Origin: Agromyces ramosus
GTDB taxonomy: Bacteria > Actinomycetota > Actinomycetes > Actinomycetales > Microbacteriaceae
Direction: 5' to 3'
Assembly (NCBI RefSeq): GCF_004216665.1
Contig: NZ_SGWY01000002.1
Coordinates: 596,685-660,684 of the forward strand
Length of the DNA: 64,000 nucleotides
Shown here: one piece after another, positions 45,871 through 52,989 of the stretch
Layout: each line of letters opens with the position of its first letter
How positions within the stretch are numbered: position 1 is the first letter of the stretch
Position numbers and translations under genes: made by a program
Notes under the pieces: model-generated
What the model was told of the DNA's origin: nothing
The model's input: the letters and a program-made list of their open reading frames with translations, nothing else
Databases searched by the model: none

Positions 45871-45909
45871 GACGGTCCGGTCGCTCCGCTTCGGAGCGGC
45901 CGGGCCGTC
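45871..45909 (+). terminator. 17-bp hairpin terminator after pyk
   Basis: Arms 45871-45887 and 45893-45909 pair completely (15 Watson-Crick pairs plus two G-U) around the loop GCTTC, 18 nt after the pyk stop. No U-tract, as usual for high-GC actinobacteria. The G-U positions favour the + strand transcript as the functional one. Confidence 0.8.
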
Positions 45910-45978
45910 GCCGTCGGAACACGCGGTCGCGATGGGGTCGGGACGCCGAGTGGTCCGGCCGGATGTCAGGATGATCAC

Positions 45979-46437
45979 GTGACCGTCGAGTTCGAATGCC
46001 GCACGCCGCTCGCGATGCCCGTGGAGGAGGCGTTCGCCCGTTCGCTCGACATCGACGTCCACGCCGCGTCCATGGCTCGCTCCCGCGAGCGGGCGATCGG
46101 CGGCGTCACCTCCGGCTCGATCGGATTGGGGGAGGAGGTGACCTGGCGAGCCTGGCACTTCGGCGTGCCCATCAGGATGACGAGCCGCATCACCGAGCTC
46201 GAGGCGCCGCACTGGTTCGTCGACGAACAGGTGCGCGGGCCGTTCCGGAGCTTCCGCCACGAGCACGCGTTCGTCGCCGACGGGAACGGCACCCTCATGA
46301 TCGACCATGTCGTGTTCGAGGCGCCGCTCGGCGGGCTCGGTCGAGCCGCCGAGGCGTTCATCGGCCCGCACCTCGTGCGGCTCATCGAGCGGCGGAACGC
46401 GTACCTCGGAAACGGGCCCGTGCCGGAAGGCCGTTGA
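45979..46437 (+). CDS. SRPBCC-superfamily (polyketide cyclase/START-like) protein
   Basis: 152 aa. The pattern of N-terminal strand (TVEFECRTPLAMPVEEAFAR), the helix RSLDIDVHAASMA, alternating beta-strands (SRITELEAPHWFVDEQV, MIDHVVFEAPLGG) and a long C-terminal amphipathic helix (FIGPHLVRLIERRNAYL) is that of the helix-grip SRPBCC family, close to the COG4276-like group. Ligand unknown. GTG 45979 has CAGGAT, a weak -10-like hexamer, 6 nt upstream. It is followed by the alpha/beta hydrolase, perhaps as a unit. Confidence 0.75.
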   Translation: MTVEFECRTPLAMPVEEAFARSLDIDVHAASMARSRERAIGGVTSGSIGLGEEVTWRAWHFGVPIRMTSRITELEAPHWFVDEQVRGPFRSFRHEHAFVADGNGTLMIDHVVFEAPLGGLGRAAEAFIGPHLVRLIERRNAYLGNGPVPEGR

Positions 46438-46453
46438 GGACCGCAGGTGCTGA

Positions 46454-46467
46454 CCCCCGTTCGGGGG
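46454..46467. terminator. short hairpin after the SRPBCC gene
   Basis: CCCCCG-TT-CGGGGG, a 6-bp stem 16 nt after the stop. It could be a weak terminator, with AGAGGGA following rather than a U-tract. Confidence 0.3.
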
Positions 46468-46551
46468 AGAGGGACGATCGGCGATCAGGGCGCAGCATTG
46501 GAGTGCGCTCCTGAGCGGAGCCGTGCGGCGACGTCCGACGGATGGGAGTCG

Positions 46552-47460
46552 ATGGTGAGGACGAGTTCCGAGGTTCCGACCGGTTGGCGACGTAGCGGTC
46601 CCGGCCGTCCGCGACCGGCGACGGCCCTGGCCGAGCGATGGACGACGGTCGACGGCATCGACGTGTTCTACCGGGAGTCGCGGAATCCGCCGGATGCCCC
46701 GGTGATGATGCACGTGCACGGCTTCGGCCTCTCCGGGCGCTACCTCCTCCCGACCGCCGAGCGGCTCGCGGACCACTTCCACACGCTCGTGCCCGACCTT
46801 CCCGGATTCGGACGCAGCGGGAAGGTGGCGAACGCCCTCGACGTGCCCGACCTCGCGCATGCCGCGGCGCGGTTCCTCGACGATCGCGGCATCGAGAAGG
46901 CGACGCTGGTGGGGAACTCGATGGGATGCCCGGTCATCTGCGAGTTCGCCTACCACTATCCCGACCGCATCGACCGGGCGGTCCTCGTCTCACCGGCGGG
47001 TGGCATCTTCAACCAGCCGCTCCGGCGCGCCATGGGGCAGATCAGTCGCGACGCACCGCGCGAGCCGGCACGGCTGATGCGGGTCGTGACCCCCGACTAC
47101 GTGCGGTTCGGCGTTCCGAGCACCATGCGGATGTTCCGGTCGCTCACGCAGTATCCATCGCTCGAACGCCTGCTCGCCATGAAGATCCCGACGCTCGCGG
47201 TGCTCGGCGACCGCGACCCGCTGATGCCCGGTGCGGCGCGCGTGCAGGAGGTGGCCGGCCAGACCGACAACCACGTGCTGATCGTGCGGATCGAAGGTGC
47301 GGCGCACGCCATCAACTTCAGCCACCCCGGGGAGCTCGCCCACCTCATCCGGCTGTTCATGGAGGACCAGCCGATCGTGGACGACCCCGACTCGCCGGGG
47401 AACGCGCGCCTCTACGAGATCCACCGCGGCGTGCATCATCCGCCCGCGAAGGAGGCGTGA
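46552..47460 (+). CDS. alpha/beta hydrolase
   Basis: 302 aa. Serine-hydrolase triad: nucleophile in VGNSMGCPV near residue 124, Asp in VLGDRDPLMPG near 221 and His in EGAAHAINFSHPGE near 249. The oxyanion-hole motif is HVHGFGLSG near 48. The layout resembles meta-cleavage-product hydrolases and non-haem peroxidase/lipase relatives, but substrate cannot be assigned. ATG 46552 has a GGAG at 46544-46547; the open frame extends to 46447 without similarity. It is the last + gene before tRNA-Leu on the other strand. Confidence 0.85.
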   Translation: MVRTSSEVPTGWRRSGPGRPRPATALAERWTTVDGIDVFYRESRNPPDAPVMMHVHGFGLSGRYLLPTAERLADHFHTLVPDLPGFGRSGKVANALDVPDLAHAAARFLDDRGIEKATLVGNSMGCPVICEFAYHYPDRIDRAVLVSPAGGIFNQPLRRAMGQISRDAPREPARLMRVVTPDYVRFGVPSTMRMFRSLTQYPSLERLLAMKIPTLAVLGDRDPLMPGAARVQEVAGQTDNHVLIVRIEGAAHAINFSHPGELAHLIRLFMEDQPIVDDPDSPGNARLYEIHRGVHHPPAKEA

Positions 47461-47492
47461 GGCCGAAACCCGACCGCGATGGCGGCACCGAG

Positions 47493-47578
47493 TGGTGCCG
47501 GTGGTGGGGGTCGAACCCACACGCCCTCTCGGGCAAAGCATTTTGAGTGCTCCGCGTCTGCCATTCCGCCACACCGGC
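47493..47578 (-). tRNA. tRNA-Leu (anticodon CAA)
   Basis: Class II tRNA with a long variable arm. Acceptor stem GCCGGTG pairs with CACCGGC, discriminator A, and CCA is encoded in the DNA (47493-47495). The anticodon loop is CTCAAAA, giving anticodon CAA, which reads UUG. The T-arm has GGGTTCGACCC. It is the only tRNA in the window. UUG is a rare leucine codon in such GC-rich genomes. Confidence 0.95.
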
Positions 47579-47592
47579 CAGAGGCCCCGCCC

Positions 47593-47598
47593 AGAATA
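47593..47598 (-). promoter_or_regulatory. -10 of the tRNA-Leu promoter
   Basis: On the minus strand this reads TATTCT, 14 nt before the mature tRNA 5' end. It lies only 3 bp from the divergent -10 of the response-regulator gene. Confidence 0.5.
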
Positions 47599-47601
47599 CC
47601 G

Positions 47602-47607
47602 TAGGCT
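47602..47607 (+). promoter_or_regulatory. -10 of leaderless response-regulator gene
   Basis: TAGGCT ends 7 nt before GTG 47615. No Shine-Dalgarno is present. Confidence 0.5.
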
Positions 47608-47614
47608 TTCCTGC

Positions 47615-48220
47615 GTGACAGACAGCGAACAGACCCAGCCGGCGCCGCGCCGTGTCGTCGTGGCGGAGGATGAGTCGCTCATCCGCCTGGACATCGTCGA
47701 GATCCTGCGCGACAACGGCTACGAGGTCGTCGGAGAGGCCGGCGATGGCGAGACGGCGGTCGCCCTGGCGACCGAGCTGCGTCCCGACCTCGTCATCATG
47801 GACGTGAAGATGCCCCAGCTCGACGGCATCTCGGCCGCGGAGCGGCTCTCGAAGGGCCACATCGCCCCGGTCGTGCTCCTCACCGCATTCAGCCAGAAGG
47901 AGCTCGTCGAGCGCGCGAGCGAGGCCGGCGCCCTGGCCTACGTCGTGAAGCCGTTCACGCCCAACGACCTCCTGCCCGCGATCGAGATCGCGCTGGCGCG
48001 TCACGCCCAGATCATCGCCCTCGAGGCCGAGGTCGGCGACCTCGTCGAGCGCTTCGAGACCCGCAAGCTGGTCGACCGGGCGAAGGGCCTGCTCAACGAG
48101 AAGATGGGCCTCACCGAGCCCGAGGCGTTCCGCTGGATCCAGAAGGCGTCGATGGACCGACGGCTCACCATGAAGGACGTCTCGCAGGCGATCATCGAGC
48201 AGCTGGCGCCCAAGAAGTAG
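47615..48220 (+). CDS. pdtaR: ANTAR-domain response regulator (PdtaR-like)
   Basis: Transcription-antitermination type two-component regulator, 201 aa. Receiver domain: acidic pair in VVVAEDESLIR near residue 15, phosphoacceptor Asp in LVIMDVKMPQLDG near 63 and the conserved Lys in AYVVKPF near 113. C-terminal ANTAR RNA-binding domain: RKLVDRAKGLLNEKMG through MKDVSQAIIEQL. In mycobacteria PdtaR pairs with the PdtaS histidine kinase encoded elsewhere, and also lies near polA. GTG 47615 follows from the -10 spacing and domain start. Confidence 0.93.
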   Translation: MTDSEQTQPAPRRVVVAEDESLIRLDIVEILRDNGYEVVGEAGDGETAVALATELRPDLVIMDVKMPQLDGISAAERLSKGHIAPVVLLTAFSQKELVERASEAGALAYVVKPFTPNDLLPAIEIALARHAQIIALEAEVGDLVERFETRKLVDRAKGLLNEKMGLTEPEAFRWIQKASMDRRLTMKDVSQAIIEQLAPKK

Positions 48221-48239
48221 CCCACGCCCCTTCCGCTTC

Positions 48240-48274
48240 CGGATGCCGCGACGACCCGTTCGTCGCGGCATCCG
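48240..48274. terminator. perfect 15-bp hairpin after pdtaR
   Basis: Arms CGGATGCCGCGACGA (48240-48254) and its exact complement (48260-48274), loop CCCGT, 20 nt after the stop. The arms contain the GGATGCC/GGCATCC motif that recurs across the window. Confidence 0.8.
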
Positions 48275-48338
48275 TCGTCTCCGCCGACCCTCCGCGACGG
48301 GGTCGCCCGACTGGCGGATCGCTGTCGGCGGCCGCTTG

Positions 48339-48344
48339 TAGGCT
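48339..48344 (+). promoter_or_regulatory. -10 of leaderless polA promoter
   Basis: TAGGCT ends 6 nt before GTG 48351. It overlaps nothing upstream and argues against ATG 48345 as the start, which would fall before the transcription start. Confidence 0.55.
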
Positions 48345-48350
48345 ATGGGG

Positions 48351-51044
48351 GTGCCGGACGCAGACAAGCCCACCCTTCTCGTGATCGACGGCCATTCGCT
48401 GGCCTTCCGGGCCTTCTACGCCCTTCCCGTCGACAGCTTCTCCACCCGTGACGGGCAGCACACGAACGCCATCCACGGGTTCCTGTCGATGCTGCTGCTC
48501 CTGCTCCAGAACGAGAAGCCCACCCACCTCGCCGTGGCGTTCGACATCTCACGTCAGTCGTTCCGCACGCGCGAGTACGCCGAGTACAAGGGCAATCGCG
48601 GCGAGACGCCGCCCGAGTTCCGGGGCCAGGTGCCGCTGCTGCAGGACGCCCTGAAGGCCATGGGCGTGCGCACCCTCGAGAAGGAGGACTTCGAGGCCGA
48701 CGACATCCTGGCGACCCTCGCCACCCGCGGTGCGGCCGAGGGCTACCGGGTGCTGCTCGTCTCGGGCGACCGCGACACCATCCAGCTCGTCGGCGACGAC
48801 GTGACACTGCTGTACCCCAACACGCAGGGCGTCTCGCAGCTCAAGCGCTACGACACCGACGCGGTCGTGGAACGCTACGGGATCCGCCCCGAGCAGTACC
48901 CCGACGTCGCCGCGCTCGTCGGCGAGACGAGCGACAACCTCCCCGGCATCCCGAAGGTCGGCGAGAAGACCGCCGTCAAGTGGCTCGGCCTCTACGGCGA
49001 CCTCGACGGCATCCTCGCGCATGCCGACGAGATCAAGGGCGTCGTCGGGCAGAACCTGCGCGACGGGCGCGAGAACGCCGTGCGCAACCGCAAGCTGAAC
49101 CAGCTCGTCCGCGACGTCGAGCTCGACGTCGAGCTCGACGAGCTCGTCGCCCAGCCGATCGACCTCGAGTCCGTTCGCCCGATCTTCGAGCGACTCGAAT
49201 TCCGCACCCTCATGGAGCGGGTGACGAAGCTCGTCACCGGCGAGGCGAACGGCAACGGCGGGGCGGCCCCCGTGCCGGTGCCCGCCGCCGAGGCCGCCGT
49301 CGCCGAGGCGCCCCCCGCGCCGACGTCCCGCATACTGCTCGACGAGGAGCTCGCGACCTGGCTGCAGCGCGCGACGGCCGCGGAGCCGGCGGGGCTCGGC
49401 CTGAGCCTCGACGTGGTCGACGGGCGCGTGATCGGCGCCGGCATCGCGAGCTCCGACGAGTCGCTGCGCCTGCCCTGGCAGCCCGATCGCGCCGAGTACG
49501 CCCCGTTCGAGGCGTGGCTCGCGAGCGATGCGCCCAAGATCATGACCGACGCGAAGGGCCAGCTCAAGGCGCTGAGCCGGTCGGGGCTCGCGTTCGACGG
49601 GCTCGTGCTCGACACGCTGGTGGCCGGATGGATGGTCCGTCCGATCCTGCAGGAGAAGTCGCTCGCCGATCTCGTCGCCTTCTACCTCGGCGAGACGGTG
49701 CCCCAGTCCGATCCCGCGCTCCTCGTCCCAGAAGAGGGCATGGACGCCGGCGCGCCCGAGTACGCGTGGTACACGCTGCGTCTCGCCCCGGTCGTGCTGC
49801 GCTCGCTGTCCGAGAGCTCGCGCCGCCTGCTCGCCGAGGTGGAGATGCCCCTCGTGCCCGTGCTCGCCGCGATGGAGCTGCGCGGCGTCACCGTCGACCA
49901 CGCCGAGCTCGCGGAGCTCTCGTCGGATCTCGGCGAGCGGGCAGCGGCGCTCGCCCAGTCGGCCTTCGCGGAGATCGGCCGCGAGGTGAACCTCGGCTCC
50001 CCGAAGCAGCTCCAGGAGGTGCTCTTCGACCAGCTCGGCATGCCGAAGACGCGCGCGACGAAGACCGGCTACACCACCGACGCGAGTGCGCTCGCCGACC
50101 TGCAGGACTCGAACCCGCACCCGTTCCTGGGATACCTCCTCGAGCATCGCGACGCCACGAAGCTCCGTCAGATCGTGGAGTCGCTCGACAAGGCGATCGC
50201 CGGCGACGGCCGGATCCACACCACCTACGGCCAGATCGGCGCCGCCACCGGCCGCATGTCGTCGAACGACCCGAACCTGCAGAACATACCGATCCGCACG
50301 GCGGAGGGGCGGCGCATCCGCGAGGCGTTCCGGCACGGACCCGAGTACGCCGAGCTGCTCACCGCCGACTACTCGCAGATCGAGATGCGGATCATGGCGC
50401 ACCTCTCAGGGGATCCGGGGCTCATCGAGGCGTTCAACGCCGGCGAGGACCTCCACCGCTTCGTCGGTGCGCGCGTGTTCTCGGTCGACCCCGTCGACGT
50501 CACCCCCCTCATGCGCACCAAGGTGAAGGCGATGTCGTACGGCCTCGCCTACGGGCTCAGCGCCTTCGGCCTGTCCAAGCAGTTGCGCATCGACCGCGCC
50601 GAGGCGACGCAGCTCATGAAGGAGTACTTCGAGCGATTCGGTGCGGTGCGCGACTACCTGCGCGGCGTCGTCGAGCAGGCGAAGATCGACGGCTACACCG
50701 AGACGATCTTCGGTCGCCGTCGTCCGTTCCCCGACCTCGCGAGCCCGAACCGCGTGCTCCGCGAGAATGCCGAGCGAGCCGCGTTGAACTCGCCGATCCA
50801 GGGCTCGGCGGCCGACATCATCAAGATCGCGATGTCGCGCGTCGAGGCCGACATCGCCGCTCGCGGCCTCGGCAGCCGCATGCTCATGCAGGTGCACGAC
50901 GAGCTCGTGTTCGAGGTCGCGCCCGGAGAGTCCGACGTGCTCGAAGCGGTGGTCCGCGAGGGCATGGCGAACGCCGCCGACCTCCAGGTGCCGCTCGACG
51001 TGCAGATCGGCCGCGGCGCGAACTGGGACGACGCGGCGCACTGA
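48351..51044 (+). CDS. polA: DNA polymerase I
   Basis: Gap-filling and primer-removal polymerase, 897 aa. N-terminal 5' nuclease domain: LLVIDGHSLAFRAF, YAEYKGNRGETPPEF, EADDILATLA, SGDRDTIQLV and GIPKVGEKTA. The middle 3'-5' exonuclease domain is degenerate: GLSLDVVDGR lacks the DxE pair and later acidic positions are lost. Polymerase domain motifs A (DYSQIEMRIMAH), B (RTKVKAMSYGLAYG) and C (MQVHDELVFEV) are complete. GTG 48351 is chosen from the 6-nt spacing to the -10; in-frame ATG 48345 adds two residues. Proofreading is therefore probably absent. Confidence 0.96.
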   Translation: MPDADKPTLLVIDGHSLAFRAFYALPVDSFSTRDGQHTNAIHGFLSMLLLLLQNEKPTHLAVAFDISRQSFRTREYAEYKGNRGETPPEFRGQVPLLQDALKAMGVRTLEKEDFEADDILATLATRGAAEGYRVLLVSGDRDTIQLVGDDVTLLYPNTQGVSQLKRYDTDAVVERYGIRPEQYPDVAALVGETSDNLPGIPKVGEKTAVKWLGLYGDLDGILAHADEIKGVVGQNLRDGRENAVRNRKLNQLVRDVELDVELDELVAQPIDLESVRPIFERLEFRTLMERVTKLVTGEANGNGGAAPVPVPAAEAAVAEAPPAPTSRILLDEELATWLQRATAAEPAGLGLSLDVVDGRVIGAGIASSDESLRLPWQPDRAEYAPFEAWLASDAPKIMTDAKGQLKALSRSGLAFDGLVLDTLVAGWMVRPILQEKSLADLVAFYLGETVPQSDPALLVPEEGMDAGAPEYAWYTLRLAPVVLRSLSESSRRLLAEVEMPLVPVLAAMELRGVTVDHAELAELSSDLGERAAALAQSAFAEIGREVNLGSPKQLQEVLFDQLGMPKTRATKTGYTTDASALADLQDSNPHPFLGYLLEHRDATKLRQIVESLDKAIAGDGRIHTTYGQIGAATGRMSSNDPNLQNIPIRTAEGRRIREAFRHGPEYAELLTADYSQIEMRIMAHLSGDPGLIEAFNAGEDLHRFVGARVFSVDPVDVTPLMRTKVKAMSYGLAYGLSAFGLSKQLRIDRAEATQLMKEYFERFGAVRDYLRGVVEQAKIDGYTETIFGRRRPFPDLASPNRVLRENAERAALNSPIQGSAADIIKIAMSRVEADIAARGLGSRMLMQVHDELVFEVAPGESDVLEAVVREGMANAADLQVPLDVQIGRGANWDDAAH

Positions 51045-51074
51045 GCGAGGGCGCGTCACACGCGAGTACGGCGA

Positions 51075-51091
51075 CGGCACGTGCGGTGCCG
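51075..51091. terminator. weak hairpin after polA
   Basis: CGGCAC-GTGCG-GTGCCG, a 6-bp stem 30 nt after the polA stop. Low confidence. Confidence 0.3.
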
Positions 51092-51121
51092 GGCGGTTCG
51101 AGGGCCGTCGGCGGGGTGTCA

Positions 51122-51127
51122 TAGGCT
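51122..51127 (+). promoter_or_regulatory. -10 of leaderless DUF885 gene
   Basis: TAGGCT ends 6 nt before ATG 51134. Confidence 0.55.
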
Positions 51128-51133
51128 CGCACC

Positions 51134-52807
51134 ATGGCATCGAGTGAGCGCACCCCGTCCGACGTCGACCGCATCGCCGAGGGCTGGGTCGACACCCTCG
51201 TCGAGCTGAATCCGGCGGTCGGCACCTACATCGGGCGCCCCTCCACCGACGACCGTCTGGCCGACTACTCGCCCGAGGGGCACGAGCGCTCGGTCGAGGC
51301 GATCCGGTCCACGCTGCAGGCGCTGCGCACGGCGGAGCCCGCCGACGACATCGACCGGATCACCGTCGCCGACCTGGGCAGCGAGCTCGGGCTCGAACTC
51401 GAGGTCGACGAGGCGCGGCTCCACCTTCGCGACCTCAACGTCATCGCGAGTCCCGCGCAGGAGATCCGCGAGGTCTTCGACCTCATGCCCACCGACTCGC
51501 GCGACGACTGGGAGCGCATCGCCACGAGGCTCGGCGACGTGCCGCGCGCCATCGACGGCTACATCGCCACCCTCCGCGCCGGCGCGGCCGAGGGCGTCGT
51601 GCCCGCGGTGCGGCAGGTGCGCGAGGTCGCGGCGCAGGCGCGCCGGGTCGCGAAGCCCGACGGCTTCTTCGGCACGTTCGTCGAGCAGGCGAAGGCCGGC
51701 GACGACGAGCTCGCGGAGCCGTTGCGGCGCGAGCTTGCGCGCGCGGCCGCCGGCGCGGCATCCGCCTACGGCTCGCTCGCCGCGTTCCTCGAAGACGAGC
51801 TCCAAGCGGTCGCGGGCAAGCGCGACGCGGTCGGACGAGACATCTACGCCCTGCGGTCGCGGCACTTCCTCGGTGCGGTCATCGACCTCGACGAGACCTA
51901 CGAGTGGGGCATCGTGGAGCTCGCCCGGATGGTCGCCGAGCAGGAGGCCATCGCGCGCGAGATCCTGCCCGGGGCATCCGTCGCCGAGGCGATCGCGTTC
52001 CTCGACGGCGACCCGAGCCGTAAGCTGCACGGCACCGATGCCCTGAAGCGCTGGATGCAGGAGACGAGCGACCGGGCGGTGGCGGAGCTCGGTGCGACGC
52101 AGTTCGACATCCCCGACGAGATCCGCACGCTGGAGTGCCTGATCGCGCCCACGCAGGAGGGCGGCATCTACTACACGGGCCCGAGCGACGACTTCACGCG
52201 GCCCGGTCGCATGTGGTGGTCGGTGCCCGAGGGCGTCACCGAGTTCGACACCTGGCGCGAGCTCACGACGGTCTACCACGAGGGCGTCCCCGGACATCAC
52301 CTCCAGATCGGCCAGGCCGTCGTCAACCGCGGCAAGCTCAACACGTGGCGTCGGCAGCTCGCGGGCACGTCGGGCCACGCCGAGGGCTGGGCGCTGTATG
52401 CCGAGCGGCTCATGGAGGGCCTGGGCTACCTCGACGATCCCGCCGACCGGCTCGGCATGCTCGACGGCCAGCGGATGCGCGCGGCCCGCGTGGTGCTCGA
52501 CATCGGCGTGCACCTCGGCAAGCAGCGGCCCGACGGCAACGGCCCGTGGACGGGTGAGTACGCGCTCGAGTTCCTCTCGCAGAACGTCAACATGAACGAG
52601 GGGTTCGTGCGGTTCGAGGTGAACCGCTACCTCGGCTGGCCGGGTCAGGCGCCGTCGTACAAGGTCGGCCAGCGGATCTGGGAGCAGCTGCGCGATGAGG
52701 TCGCCCGCCGCGAGGGCGCGTCATTCGACATCCGCGAGTTCCACCGGCGCGCGCTCGACCTCGGCGGCGTCGGCCTCGATACGCTCCGCGGTGCGCTCCT
52801 CAACTGA
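51134..52807 (+). CDS. DUF885-family putative metallopeptidase
   Basis: 557 aa, mostly helical, no signal peptide. The probable zinc site is VYHEGVPGHHLQIG near residue 380 (His-Glu-x4-His-His), with a distal Glu candidate in HAEGWALYAERL near 415. Other DUF885 signatures are YYTGPSDD, QRMRAARVVLDIGVH and NRYLGWPGQAPSYKVGQR. The family is thought to be metal-dependent carboxypeptidase-like, but substrates are unknown. ATG 51134 is fixed by the upstream -10 and lack of a leader. rpsA follows after 182 bp. Confidence 0.9.
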   Translation: MASSERTPSDVDRIAEGWVDTLVELNPAVGTYIGRPSTDDRLADYSPEGHERSVEAIRSTLQALRTAEPADDIDRITVADLGSELGLELEVDEARLHLRDLNVIASPAQEIREVFDLMPTDSRDDWERIATRLGDVPRAIDGYIATLRAGAAEGVVPAVRQVREVAAQARRVAKPDGFFGTFVEQAKAGDDELAEPLRRELARAAAGAASAYGSLAAFLEDELQAVAGKRDAVGRDIYALRSRHFLGAVIDLDETYEWGIVELARMVAEQEAIAREILPGASVAEAIAFLDGDPSRKLHGTDALKRWMQETSDRAVAELGATQFDIPDEIRTLECLIAPTQEGGIYYTGPSDDFTRPGRMWWSVPEGVTEFDTWRELTTVYHEGVPGHHLQIGQAVVNRGKLNTWRRQLAGTSGHAEGWALYAERLMEGLGYLDDPADRLGMLDGQRMRAARVVLDIGVHLGKQRPDGNGPWTGEYALEFLSQNVNMNEGFVRFEVNRYLGWPGQAPSYKVGQRIWEQLRDEVARREGASFDIREFHRRALDLGGVGLDTLRGALLN

Positions 52808-52854
52808 ACGCCGGCGGCCTGAACCGGGCGATTCGGATAGGCTCTCCGGCTCGG

Positions 52855-52884
52855 TTGCCGCCGGGGGAGCGCTTCGGCTAGGAT
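52855..52884 (+). promoter_or_regulatory. rpsA promoter (-35 TTGCCG, -10 TAGGAT)
   Basis: TTGCCG (52855-52860) and TAGGAT (52879-52884) are 18 bp apart, giving a start near 52891 and a leader of about 99 nt. A second -10-like TAGGCT lies at 52838-52843. Confidence 0.6.
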
Positions 52885-52917
52885 AGAGCGTCACTCGTGT
52901 GACATCCATGTCCGCAT

Positions 52918-52966
52918 GCCCGTCGCGGAAACCAACAACGCTCTACCTCGCGACGGGCTCGATTTT
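52918..52966 (+). promoter_or_regulatory. hairpin with U-rich tail in the rpsA leader (attenuator candidate)
   Basis: GCCCGTCGCG (52918-52927) pairs perfectly with CGCGACGGGC (52949-52958) around a 21-nt loop, followed by TCGATTTT. It lies between the inferred start site and the rpsA Shine-Dalgarno (ACGGAG, about 52974-52979). It resembles an intrinsic terminator inside the leader. Confidence 0.55.
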
Positions 52967-52989
52967 GTCCTTTACGGAGCATTCACTAC

